From an uncultured Oscillibacter sp. (GTDB lineage: Bacteria > Bacillota > Clostridia > Oscillospirales > Oscillospiraceae), in NCBI GenBank assembly GCA_910588005.1, contig CAJUQM010000022.1, forward strand, positions 1 through 43,625: a stretch of DNA of 43,625 nucleotides, read 5' to 3'. Under the pieces are notes generated by a model, which was not told the DNA's origin, ran no database searches, and was given only the letters and a program-made list of their open reading frames with translations. Shown here one piece after another: positions 22,770 to 32,342 of the stretch; the first letter of the stretch is position 1; every line of letters begins with the position of its first letter. Both the position numbers and the translations under genes were made by a program.

Positions 22770-25343
22770 TCAGGGGGCGTTTTCAAGAGCGGCTTTGGCC
22801 TCTTCAATACTCATACCGGTGGTGTCCAGACTGGAACTCGGGCCGTAGTCGTAGCTTCCGATGATGTTGCCCTCGGAGTCGTACAGCGGAACGGCGGTGG
22901 GGCTGGGGTTCTCCGTCCGCCACGCCTGGTAGGCGGGGCTGTCTATCTGCGTTCTGGGCTTCTGCGCGGCATTCGGGTCATACCTGTTCAGCGGGGAGTT
23001 TGCGTCGTCGCGGCTGTAGACATATCCGGCGGGACGGTTCTCGTAAGGGTACTCCGCCAGGTACTCCAGGTCCGGCCAGTAGCCCACGTAGGCGAAGAGG
23101 TTCATATGTCCGTAGCTCTCTCCCCGGCTGTTTTTGGGGTAGTCGCCGTCCGGCGTCAGGGTGTCCAGCATCCAGACCTCCCTGGGGTCGACAGCGTTCT
23201 TGTTGCCCACCAGGTATTCGCTCTGCATCTCGCCGTTTTTGTCCAGAAATTTTTTATAAATGCTGCTGCCGGTTATTCCATAGGATTTCGGGTCGTTATC
23301 CGGCAGCAATGTGCCGCCCCGGCTGAGAATCAGGTCCTTGTCGCCGAAGTGGATGGGAGTGTTGGCGGTGATGTTGTCCTCTGGCCATTTGGCCGCAAGC
23401 TCCCTGCGGATCATGGCCAGAGTTTCCTCACTGGGGTCGTCGTAGGTGATGGTGGCGGACGCCGTGGCCGCCTTGTCTTCGTCTATGGTGTTGGACCCGG
23501 CGGCGATGGCGGCCTTGGCCTCATCAATGTCCATGCCGGCTGCGGCAAAGTCCGTATGCCCGCCGCATTTCCTCTCAAATTTTCCAATCTCCCGGTGCTC
23601 CGAGTCATAGAGGGGGAAGAGAAAACTGTGGGGGCATTCATCTTCGGGAAGGGTGGGGGCGTTGGGGGGGATCTCCGTCCGGGCAAGATAGCCATCCTCT
23701 CCCTTGGTACCCAGTGCGGCGAAGAGGTCGGGGCGGTAGCCCACATAGCCGCTCATTATATCGGAACCATAGCTCTCTCCGCGGCTGTTTTTGGGGTATT
23801 CGCCGTTGACCAGCTGTTTGAGTTCCTCCAACTCGTATTTGTTCAGGATGTCCCTGTTTCCCACCTGGTATTCCTCCTGAGAATGCAAGACGGATTTACT
23901 GGCAGAGGGATGAATCTCACTCTCCTTCGTATAAAATGTCTTGTAGATCGCAGTGCAGGTGGATTGGGGACTGGGGGTAAACTTGGCGCAGTAAGAGCTG
24001 AATTCCTCATCCGGCAGCAATGTACCTCCCCGCTGGAGGATCAGCTCATGGTCGCCGAACAGCACCGGTGTGTTCTCCGATGCGCCAAAGTGCGCCCGCA
24101 GCTCCTTTAAAAACGCCTCGCTGGGGGTTCCATTGGTGGTGACGGGCCTGTCTGTCTCGGGGGTCTCCGGGGCTTCCGCGCCGTCCTCCCTGGGGGCCGG
24201 GACGGTGGGCGCAGTCCCAACAGGCGCTGTGGCGCTCCCGCCGCTGTTTTCGGGGTTCCCCGTCTGGACGGTGGAGACGGTCTGCGGGGTCTTCCCGGTC
24301 CTTTGGGATACGGGCAGAGGACTCCGGGCCGCCAGGGCGGCTCCGCCGCCGCAGGCCAGGATGGCAATTGCCAGTGCCAGGGCCGCCAATCGCTTGGGGC
24401 CTTTTAATTTTTTAGTGTGCAGCACACGGATCAATCTCCTTTCAATGGTTTCTCTGGCGGACAGGGACGCGGCCCAGTCGCCGCTTCCCGCCGCTGCGGT
24501 GGCTGCTAGTTTCAAAATGACATTGCCGTACACATACCGTTCCTCCGCCGGCAGGGGACCGGCGATCCGCTCGTCGCAGCTCTGTTCGCTGAGAGTCTGG
24601 ATGCTCCGGCACAGCAGGTACGCAAAGGGGTTATACCAGTGGATAATCAGGGCGGTCATGGCCGCGAAGCGCACCAACAGATCGCCGCATTTGATATGGG
24701 TCAGCTCGTGGAGAAAGAGGTAGCGCAGCTCCTCCTGCTCCAGGGACACCGCGGGGATCACCACCGTGGGCCGCAGCACCCCTGCTGCGAAGGGAGACCG
24801 CACCGCGGGATTCTCCCAAAGGTCCACCATACTCTGGATTCCCAGCTGCCGCTTGCAGGACCGGAATACCAGCTGTGCCCCCTTGGAGGAGACAGGCCGG
24901 TTCTGCCGGAATACCCGGCGGCGGAGCCGGAAGTAGACATAGGCCTTGTACGCCAGCATTGCCGCCGCCCCTACGGCCCAGATGGCGGCCAGCGTCCGAA
25001 GGCCGCCGGCGGAGAGGACGAAGGCGCGGGTCTCCGGCAGGGGAGCCGGAGCGGGAGCAAGGGCGGGCAGGGGCAGCTGTGGGATTGCCGCCGCGGGAAT
25101 GTTGGGGACGGCTTGCGCCGGGATGGACACGGGGAGCGACGCGGCGGGCCGCGCCGCCGACAGGGCCTGTCCCGCCAGAGAGAGCAGGCGGCCCACGGGA
25201 ATCAGAAAGAAACATAGGCTGATTTTCAAGATCCGGTAGTACCAGCGGGCAGGCAGGCGGTTTTTGAGTAATTTAGACGCCGGCAGCCACAGCAGCAGCA
25301 CGGCGCTGCCCGCCAGCCCCATGCCGGCGAGGGTGTTCATCAT
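22770..25343 (-). CDS. BlaR1-like M56 metallopeptidase receptor with duplicated ectodomain
   Basis: The 857-residue protein starts like BlaR1/MecR1: membrane segments near residues 5-21, 37-57 and 111-133, then a cytoplasmic zinc protease domain with HELTH (212-216) and Glu258 in CDERI. A further membrane segment at 318-338 follows. In place of the penicillin-binding sensor domain there is a Pro/Thr-rich linker (340-405) and two tandem modules (about 408-617 and 638-857). Each has TP-(V/I)-x-FGD-(H/K)-(E/D)-LIL-x-RGGTLLPD, then EYPKNSRGESYG or DYPKNSRGESYG, YVGY-(R/W)-PDL, PLYDSE and a final EAKAA. BlaR1 relatives cut BlaI-type repressors after binding an outside signal. The gene overlaps blaI by four bases. 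The ligand is unknown and unlikely to be a beta-lactam. Confidence 0.88.
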   Translation of the reverse strand: MMNTLAGMGLAGSAVLLLWLPASKLLKNRLPARWYYRILKISLCFFLIPVGRLLSLAGQALSAARPAASLPVSIPAQAVPNIPAAAIPQLPLPALAPAPAPLPETRAFVLSAGGLRTLAAIWAVGAAAMLAYKAYVYFRLRRRVFRQNRPVSSKGAQLVFRSCKRQLGIQSMVDLWENPAVRSPFAAGVLRPTVVIPAVSLEQEELRYLFLHELTHIKCGDLLVRFAAMTALIIHWYNPFAYLLCRSIQTLSEQSCDERIAGPLPAEERYVYGNVILKLAATAAAGSGDWAASLSARETIERRLIRVLHTKKLKGPKRLAALALAIAILACGGGAALAARSPLPVSQRTGKTPQTVSTVQTGNPENSGGSATAPVGTAPTVPAPREDGAEAPETPETDRPVTTNGTPSEAFLKELRAHFGASENTPVLFGDHELILQRGGTLLPDEEFSSYCAKFTPSPQSTCTAIYKTFYTKESEIHPSASKSVLHSQEEYQVGNRDILNKYELEELKQLVNGEYPKNSRGESYGSDIMSGYVGYRPDLFAALGTKGEDGYLARTEIPPNAPTLPEDECPHSFLFPLYDSEHREIGKFERKCGGHTDFAAAGMDIDEAKAAIAAGSNTIDEDKAATASATITYDDPSEETLAMIRRELAAKWPEDNITANTPIHFGDKDLILSRGGTLLPDNDPKSYGITGSSIYKKFLDKNGEMQSEYLVGNKNAVDPREVWMLDTLTPDGDYPKNSRGESYGHMNLFAYVGYWPDLEYLAEYPYENRPAGYVYSRDDANSPLNRYDPNAAQKPRTQIDSPAYQAWRTENPSPTAVPLYDSEGNIIGSYDYGPSSSLDTTGMSIEEAKAALENAP

Positions 25344-25717
25344 ATGCCGGCCTCCTTGTCAAACCAGCGTTTCAGCTCGTCGGCCTCGTCGGGACTGACG
25401 CCCTTGCCGCCGTAAAACGCCGCCAGAAAATCCAGCACCGAGCCGTGGTACATGGAGTCCACCAGGTGCCGGGCCTCCAGCTTGTGGTACTCCGCTTCTG
25501 TTATAGCGGGGAAGTAGACGTTGGCCTTGCCCCGCTTCTCCACCCGCAGCGCGCCCTTGTCCGCAAGGCGCGTCAGAAAGGTGGACACGGTCTGGGCCTT
25601 CCAGCCCTTATGGGCAAATGCCTCCAGCAGAATCGCCGTGGTCACGGACTCGCCGGAGTCCCACACATACCGCATGATCTCCATCTCGGAGTCGGACAGG
25701 CTCTGAAAGAGTTTCAT
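25340..25717 (-). CDS. blaI: BlaI/MecI/CopY family transcriptional repressor
   Basis: The 125-residue product has the BlaI winged-helix domain (residues 1-75): LSDSEMEIMRYVWDSGESVT, then GWKAQTVSTFLTRLADKGAL and a basic wing with KRGKANVYF. A C-terminal dimer part follows with the region that the receptor protease would cut. The ATG at 25717 follows GGAGG by eight bases; a TTG at 25732 is the only upstream alternative. Its stop overlaps the start of the M56 receptor. Upstream lie two TACA/TGTA palindromes, one within the promoter spacer, so the pair is self-repressed. No beta-lactamase or other obvious target is next to it; targets must be elsewhere or be the pair itself. Confidence 0.93.
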   Translation of the reverse strand: MKLFQSLSDSEMEIMRYVWDSGESVTTAILLEAFAHKGWKAQTVSTFLTRLADKGALRVEKRGKANVYFPAITEAEYHKLEARHLVDSMYHGSVLDFLAAFYGGKGVSPDEADELKRWFDKEAGI

Positions 25718-25735
25718 ACACATTACCTCCAAGCC

Positions 25736-25773
25736 CGCCGGACTGCGGAAGCGGCCGCTTCCGCAGTCCGGCG
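25736..25773 (-). repeat. Perfect 38-base palindrome in the blaI leader
   Basis: Two 19-base arms meet without a spacer, centred on a NotI-type GCGGCCGC core. Left arm: CGCCGGACTGCGGAAGCGG; the right arm is its exact complement. In the blaI mRNA it would fold into a very stable hairpin ending five bases before the GGAGG site. Confidence 0.85.
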
Positions 25774-25777
25774 AATA

Positions 25778-25793
25778 ACTACACCGGTGTAGT
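25778..25793 (-). promoter_or_regulatory. BlaI operator 2 (ACTACA-CCGG-TGTAGT)
   Basis: A perfect 16-bp palindrome with the TACA/TGTA core known for BlaI/MecI sites, located just after the predicted transcription start of blaI. Confidence 0.8.
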
Positions 25794-25801
25794 ACAATAT
25801 C

Positions 25802-25830
25802 ATATTACTACATGCTTGTAGTAATGTCAA
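25802..25830 (-). promoter_or_regulatory. blaI promoter
   Basis: On the minus strand, TTGACA (25830-25825), 17 bases, TAATAT (25807-25802). The spacer contains most of operator 1. Confidence 0.85.
25804..25825 (-). promoter_or_regulatory. BlaI operator 1 (ATTACTACA-N4-TGTAGTAAT)
   Basis: Nine-base perfect arms with a four-base centre. It lies between the -35 and -10 boxes, so a bound repressor would exclude polymerase. Confidence 0.85.
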
Positions 25831-26008
25831 GCAGAAATTTACAAGGATCTGCGGGGCGGCGGCTGACGCTGTGATCCCGCTTGGAAGACCCCTGTGAAAA
25901 CCGGCCGGGTTTAGAACCCGCCGGTCATGGCGCAATGCAGATTCGCGTTAAAAGCGGGGAAGGATCCGAGGGCAGTTTCCCGCCTTCAAAAATTTCCGCC
26001 GACCACCC
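25831..26008. other. Gene-free stretch between blaI and marR promoters
   Basis: The blaI-marR gap totals 364 bases. Outside the listed promoters and operators it holds only a GC-rich hairpin near 25900-25925 (ACCGGC-C-GGGTT with AACCC-GCCGGT, one bulged base). No coding sequence is seen. Confidence 0.5.
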
Positions 26009-26037
26009 TTGACAAATGTCCGAAATCGTACTATACT
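26009..26037 (+). promoter_or_regulatory. marR-MATE promoter
   Basis: TTGACA (26009-26014), 17 bases, TATACT (26032-26037). Confidence 0.88.
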
Positions 26038-26062
26038 GCTTAGAACAGTACGATTTCGGACA
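26017..26062 (+). promoter_or_regulatory. Perfect 16-bp inverted repeat at the marR promoter, likely MarR operator
   Basis: TGTCCGAAATCGTACT (26017-26032) is repeated inverted without mismatch at 26047-26062, with 14 bases between. The left arm fills the promoter spacer and the right arm covers the start of the transcript. Autorepression by the MarR protein is the natural reading. Confidence 0.82.
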
Positions 26063-26081
26063 GATGGAGCAGGGGGGATAG

Positions 26082-26522
26082 ATGGTGGAATACGATTCTT
26101 CAAAAGCGATCAAGCGGTACAATCATCTCTCGGGAGAGATTGACGCCGTGTACCACGAGATGTCGTTCAAGCTGGGGCTGTCCGACAGCGCTATGATTGT
26201 CCTCTATACGATCTGCGACAGAGGGAGTCCCTGTCCTCTGCGGGAGATCTGCCGCTGTTCCGGCCTGAGCAAGCAGACGGTGAATTCCGCTCTGCGCAAG
26301 CTGGAGACGGAGGGAGCGGTCTACCTGAAACCGGTCTCCGCCAGGAGCAAGAGCGTCTGCTTGACAGAGGCGGGGCAGGCCTTGGCGGTGCGGACCGCGG
26401 GGAAGATCATCGAGATTGAGAACGATATTTTCGCCTCCTGGCCCCGGGAGGACGTGGAGAAGTATCTGGAGCTGGCGGAGGCGTTTTTGTCGGCTCTCCG
26501 AGAGAGGGCGAAACAGCTTTGA
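26082..26522 (+). CDS. MarR family transcriptional regulator
   Basis: The 146-residue protein has the MarR winged helix in the middle (LREICRCSGLSKQTVNSALR, then KLETEGAVYLKPVSARSKSV) flanked by dimer helices. The wing motif is the usual basic-residue loop followed by LTEAGQALA. The ATG is preceded by GGGGGGA. It stands 43 bases before a MATE efflux gene in the same direction, behind a promoter covered by a perfect inverted repeat, the standard set-up of a ligand-released repressor controlling itself and a pump. The inducing compound is not known. Confidence 0.92.
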   Translation: MVEYDSSKAIKRYNHLSGEIDAVYHEMSFKLGLSDSAMIVLYTICDRGSPCPLREICRCSGLSKQTVNSALRKLETEGAVYLKPVSARSKSVCLTEAGQALAVRTAGKIIEIENDIFASWPREDVEKYLELAEAFLSALRERAKQL

Positions 26523-26565
26523 GAGGAGTTTTGGGCCGGGAGGCCCCAATTAGGAGAACATTTTT

Positions 26566-27891
26566 ATGATTCGGCTATCTGATCATTTTACATGCCGGCG
26601 TCTGCTGCGCTTTACATTCCCATCCGTCGTCATGCTGATTTTTACATCGATCTACGGTGTGGTGGACGGGTTCTTTGTCTCCAACTTTGTGGGAAAGACG
26701 CCCTTTGCCGCCGTCAATCTCATCATGCCCTACCTGATGATTTTAGGCTGTATCGGCTTCATGTTTGGAACCGGCGGCGGCGCCCTGATCGCCAAGACGA
26801 TGGGAGAGGGGAAGGAGGAGAAGGCCAACGAGATCTTCTCCCTGCTGGTCTATACCTCGGCGGCAGGGGGCGTGGCGCTGGCCGTCTTGGGAATTGCTTT
26901 TCTCCCGCGGGTGGCGGTACTGATGGGGGCGCAGGGACAGCTGCTGCGGGACTGTGTGGTCTACGGCACCATCAACCTGCTGGCGGTTCCCTTCTATATT
27001 TTGCAGTTTGAGTTTCAGTGCCTCTTCGCCACGGCCGAGAAGCCGAAGCTGGGTCTCTGTGTGACGGTGGCGGCAGGGATGACCAATATGGTGCTGGACG
27101 CGCTGTTTGTGGGCGTTTTCCGCCTTGGTCTGGAGGGTGCGGCGGCGGCCACGGCGCTGAGCCAGTTGGTGGGGGGCGCGGCTCCGCTTTTTTACTTTGG
27201 ACGGAAGAACGCCAGCCGCCTGCGGCTGGTACGCTGCGGCTTTGACGGCAAGGCGCTGCGAAGGGCCTGCGCCAACGGCTCCTCTGAGTTAATGAGCAAT
27301 ATCTCCATGTCCCTTGTGAGCATGCTGTTCAATGTGCAGCTGATGAAGTATGCCGGGGAGAACGGCATCGCGGCCTACGGTGTTTTGATGTATGTGAGCC
27401 TGGTTTTCCAGGCGGTGTTTCTGGGGTACTCCGTGGGCGTGGCGCCGGTGATCAGCTATCACAGCGGAGCCGGGAACTATGAGGAGGGCAGGGGGCTGCT
27501 GAAGAGAAGCCTGGCGCTGGTCGGCGTGTTTTCCCTGCTGATGTTTGCCGCGGGACAGACGATGGCCCGGCCACTCTCCATGCTGTTTGTGGGGTATGAC
27601 GCAGAGCTGCTGGCCATTACAGTCCGGGCCTTTGCCATCTTCTCCTTTACGTTCTTGTTCTCAGGTCTGGCGATCTTTGGATCCTCTTTCTTTACCGCTT
27701 TGAACGACGGGCTTACCTCCGCGTTGATCTCCTTTCTGCGGACACTGGTATTCCAGTGCCTGGCGGTGCTGATCTTGCCCCGGATTTGGAAACTGGACGG
27801 TATTTGGCTCTCCACCGTAGTTGCCGATATCCTGGCGGTGGCGGTTACCGTGCTGTTCCTTGTGGGCAAGCGGAAGAAGTACCGGTATTAA
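26566..27891 (+). CDS. MATE family efflux transporter
   Basis: The 441-residue protein has twelve hydrophobic segments and the MATE layout: an N-terminal half beginning FTFPSVVMLIFTSIYGVVDG with FVSNFVGKTPFAAVNLIMPY and the glycine-rich FMFGTGGGALIAKTMGEGKE, and a second half with GYSVGVAPVISYHSGAGNYE. It exports cationic drugs or metabolites using a sodium or proton gradient. AGGAG lies nine bases before the ATG. It is the second gene of the marR operon and ends at a shared terminator. The closest type is the Clostridia MepA/DinF-like group. The substrate is unknown. Confidence 0.93.
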   Translation: MIRLSDHFTCRRLLRFTFPSVVMLIFTSIYGVVDGFFVSNFVGKTPFAAVNLIMPYLMILGCIGFMFGTGGGALIAKTMGEGKEEKANEIFSLLVYTSAAGGVALAVLGIAFLPRVAVLMGAQGQLLRDCVVYGTINLLAVPFYILQFEFQCLFATAEKPKLGLCVTVAAGMTNMVLDALFVGVFRLGLEGAAAATALSQLVGGAAPLFYFGRKNASRLRLVRCGFDGKALRRACANGSSELMSNISMSLVSMLFNVQLMKYAGENGIAAYGVLMYVSLVFQAVFLGYSVGVAPVISYHSGAGNYEEGRGLLKRSLALVGVFSLLMFAAGQTMARPLSMLFVGYDAELLAITVRAFAIFSFTFLFSGLAIFGSSFFTALNDGLTSALISFLRTLVFQCLAVLILPRIWKLDGIWLSTVVADILAVAVTVLFLVGKRKKYRY

Positions 27892-27896
27892 AGGAG

Positions 27897-27930
27897 AAGA
27901 CCGGAGGGAGCGCTGCTCCCTCCGGTCTTT
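27897..27930. terminator. Bidirectional terminator between MATE and araC-type genes
   Basis: AGACCGGAGGGAGC pairs with GCTCCCTCCGGTCT around a three-base loop, with TTT on the plus side and an A-rich left flank. The AraC-type gene's stop codon lies inside the right flank. Confidence 0.85.
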
Positions 27931-28777
27931 ATATCCGCTGTCTCTTTCGCACAATGGGCAGCCAGACCTCATTGTGGCAGTTGTCCGCCGAGTAGACCTC
28001 AATGTCCGGAGCCTCGGCATACTCGTAGCCGGAGCTGGGCAGCCACTCGCTGATGATCCGCCGCTGGAGGTCCTGCATGGCCTGGGGCATGGGACCGCGG
28101 CAGGGAAACACCGCCCAGGTTCCCGCTGGGACGTTGTATTCCTCCATATCCTCCGGCACGGGGGCCTGGGTGGCCGCGGCGATGTAGTACCCGGAGAAAG
28201 CCCCGCCGTCATAGGCGGAGACCCCCAGGACTCCCATGGGGCCGGAGCCGTCCATCAGGGCCGCCAGCCGGGGAATCTCTCCGGCGGTCTGTCCCCAGAA
28301 AGCGGGGACCTTCTCAAAGCAGTCCTCCAGGGTCATGGATTCCCGCATGGCAAAGCCCGCCACCCGGAAGGCTTCCCGCTCCTCAATCCGATACTCCATG
28401 GCATGTTCTCCTTTGATAGAAAGAGTAAAGGTGATGGGAGGAAAGGCCCGCAATTCCGTGCCCCGGGCGTGCGCGGCGCTGGGAGGCAGGTGGTGGACGC
28501 TCTGAAACGCCCGGTTGAAGGCCGTGGGGGAGTCGTAGCCATAACGCGTTGCTGTGTCAATGACTTTTGCGCCCTCCGCCAGGTCCATGGCAGCTGCGGT
28601 CATCCGCCTCCGGCGGACGTATTCAGAAAAGCTGATGCCGGTCATGCAGGGAAACATCCGCTGAAAATGGTATGCGGAGCAGGCGGCCCGCCGGGCCGCG
28701 CCCTCCAGGGAGATCTCCCCGGTCAGGTTCTCCTCCACATACGACATGGCATCGTTGAGCCGCTGAATCCATTCCAT
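27929..28777 (-). CDS. AraC family regulator with GyrI-like effector domain
   Basis: The protein (about 282 residues) places the AraC helix-turn-helix pair first (residues 6-105: ISLEGAARRAACSAYHFQRM, then VIDTATRYGYDSPTAFNRAF) and a GyrI-like/SOUL-type ligand domain second (from YRIEEREAFRVAGF to EVWLPIVRK). This is the Rob/BmrR-like layout of regulators that sense hydrophobic drugs. The start at 28777 has GGAG eight bases upstream; the ATG at 28783 is too close to it. It lies tail to tail with the MATE gene, and a role in drug response is reasonable but not shown. Confidence 0.9.
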   Translation of the reverse strand: MEWIQRLNDAMSYVEENLTGEISLEGAARRAACSAYHFQRMFPCMTGISFSEYVRRRRMTAAAMDLAEGAKVIDTATRYGYDSPTAFNRAFQSVHHLPPSAAHARGTELRAFPPITFTLSIKGEHAMEYRIEEREAFRVAGFAMRESMTLEDCFEKVPAFWGQTAGEIPRLAALMDGSGPMGVLGVSAYDGGAFSGYYIAAATQAPVPEDMEEYNVPAGTWAVFPCRGPMPQAMQDLQRRIISEWLPSSGYEYAEAPDIEVYSADNCHNEVWLPIVRKRQRI

Positions 28778-28861
28778 TTCCATCGCTCCTCTCTGTCTGC
28801 TATGATAGTGGATTTTCCGGTGCCTGTCCTCGCGGTTTCCCTGCGGAAAAAGCGAGGTGAT

Positions 28862-28895
28862 AGACCCGCGCCCATCGTAAGATGAGCGCGGGTCT
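28862..28895 (-). terminator. Hairpin after rpoD
   Basis: AGACCCGCGC (28862-28871) and CATC pair with GATG and GCGCGGGTCT (28886-28895). No U tract follows on the minus strand, so it may stabilise the 3' end rather than terminate alone. Confidence 0.6.
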
Positions 28896-28898
28896 GCG

Positions 28899-30330
<1,432 letters not shown>

Positions 30331-30338
<8 letters not shown>

Positions 30339-32112
30339 GCTGCTTTCCTCCAGTACCCTTCTTGTCTTTGTATTTTTCTGTTGCCGCCAGCAGGGGGTCC
30401 CTGCCGTCCTCCGGGGTTCCCTCCTCCCGGATTACGCGTATGTAGTCCGCCATGGCCCGCCCGCCGTTTTGCGTGGATTCCGGCTGTTGACACACCGCCG
30501 CGATATGGCTCATCTCCTCCGGGGACAGCGTCCCGGTAAGAGCCGCCAGGGTTACGGGGCGGCCCGCCTCCTTCGCCTGCCACAAAAGGCCGAAGGCCCG
30601 GCCCAGCAGGGGGGAGGAGAAGTCGGTCTCCTCCAGGGGCGGGGTGGGGGGGAACAGGCCCTCGTCCAGCAAAAGGAGCCGCAGTATGCCCTCCTCCGCC
30701 CGGGCGGAGCGTATGTTTTCATAGCGCAGTGTTCGCTCTTTGGGCTGGAGCTGGGCGGCGGGGTTCAGGTCTTTTCGCAGTTCCGCCCGCTTTTCCCGGG
30801 CGCGCTGCTGCTTGAAAGCCCGCTGGACCTCCAGTTTCATGGCCTCCGGGGCGATCTTTGCCGCCTCTGCGGCGCGGACGGAGTAGATCTCCCGCTCCAC
30901 GGCGCTGGAGAGGGAGGCCAGGAGACCGCTGATCTCCTCACTGTAGGCCACCCGGGCCTGATCGTCGGCGAGGTCGTATTTTCCGGCAATCTGGGCCATG
31001 CGGAATTCCACGCCGTGCTCGCTGCCGCTCAGCAGCTGCTCAAAGGCTGCCGCGCCCTGGAGCTTGATGAAATCGTCCGCGTCCTGCTTGACCAGCGCTC
31101 CGCTCTCTGTCCGCCGCTGGGGCAGCTGGAGAACTTTGACGGAGAATTCCGAGTTGTTCAAAATCTGCAAGGCCCGCTCCGTGGCGATTTTTCCGGCGTT
31201 ATCGTTGTCGTAGCACAATACCAATTCCTTGGTAAACCGAGAGAGGAGGCGGGTTTGCTCTACGGTAAGGGCCGTACCCATGGAGGCCACCGCGTTGTCA
31301 AACCCCGCCTGGTGAAGAGTGACGATATCCAGATTTCCCTCGCAGAGGATGATGTTGGGGCGCTTGGTTTTTTTTGCCAGGTTCAGCCCGTATAAAACCC
31401 GCCGCTTGCTGTAGACCGGCGTCTCCGAGGAGTTCATATATTTCGGCTCGGACTTGTCCAAAACCCGGCTGCCGAAGGCCACCACGTCCCCTCGGGTGTC
31501 CACCACCGGAAGCATCAGGCGGTTCCGAAATTTATCGTACAGCCCGCCGTTTTTGCCCTGTACGGCCAGCCCCGCCGTCAAAAGTTCCGATTTGGTATAT
31601 CCCTTTTTTGTCATGGCGGTCAACAGGGTGTCCCAGGCGTCGGGCGAGGCGCCCATGCCGAAGTTCACGGCGGTGGCCTTTCGGATCTGGCGGCGGTCCA
31701 GGTAGTCCCGTACCGCCTGACCATCTGCCTGCCACAAAAGCTGGTGGTAGAACATGGCCGCGTCCCGGTTCAGCTGCAAAAGCCGCGCCCTGCGGCGGCC
31801 GGCCTCCCGGTCGCCCTCCTCCTCCGGCACCTCCATCCCCGCCCGCTTGGCAAGGAAGCGCACCGCGTCGGGAAAGGTCAGATTTTCCTCCTCCATGATG
31901 AAATTCACCACGCCGCCGCCCTTTTTACAGCCGAAGCAATAATAGATCTGCTTGTCCGGGGAGACGGAAAAGGAGCCGCTTTTCTCACTGTGAAAAGGAC
32001 ACAGGCCAAAGAGATTGGCGCCTTTCCGCTTGAGTTGGACATAGCTGCCCACCACGTCCACGATGTCGCACCGCGCCGTCAGCTCGTCCAGAAAGCTTTG
32101 GGGAAACGCCAT
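30331..32112 (-). CDS. dnaG: DNA primase DnaG
   Basis: The 593-residue protein makes RNA primers at the replication fork. It has the CHC2 zinc finger (Cys38, His41, Cys59, Cys62), the RNA-polymerase core basic region, and the TOPRIM domain with Glu258 in LCEGNLDIV and the acidic YDNDNAGKIA motif. A C-terminal helicase-binding part follows. GNLD replaces the more common GYMD after the TOPRIM glutamate. GGAGGG stands nine bases before the ATG. It is the first gene of the dnaG-rpoD unit; I could not find a convincing promoter in the 230 bases before it. Confidence 0.97.
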
Positions 32113-32272
32113 GGGAGATGTCCCTCCATTCGGTCAGTTTTTCCATATTTCCCGCTTGTCATACAGGGAGACGGCGCCGAAATACACTACAGTATTCTAG
32201 ATATACCCCGCGGAATTCGGATTTCCTCTTTTTTTTCACAAATTTTTAGAAAATTTTTGTGGGAAAGGAGAA

Positions 32273-32301
32273 TTTACACCGATGGGGAGAGTGGATACAA
32301 T
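32273..32301 (+). promoter_or_regulatory. Promoter of the phosphopantetheinyl transferase gene
   Basis: TTTACA (32273-32278), 17 bases, TACAAT (32296-32301), about 41 bases before the start codon. Confidence 0.72.
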
Positions 32302-32342
32302 GTGGATATAAAGAGAGATGAGCGTGAAATGAGGGCGAAGGG

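Noticed and set aside
23106..24110. A 334-codon plus-strand frame opposite the M56 receptor gene.
   Set aside because: The minus-strand frame has all M56 motifs and the repeated ectodomain. The opposing frame echoes the internal duplication but has no start signals.
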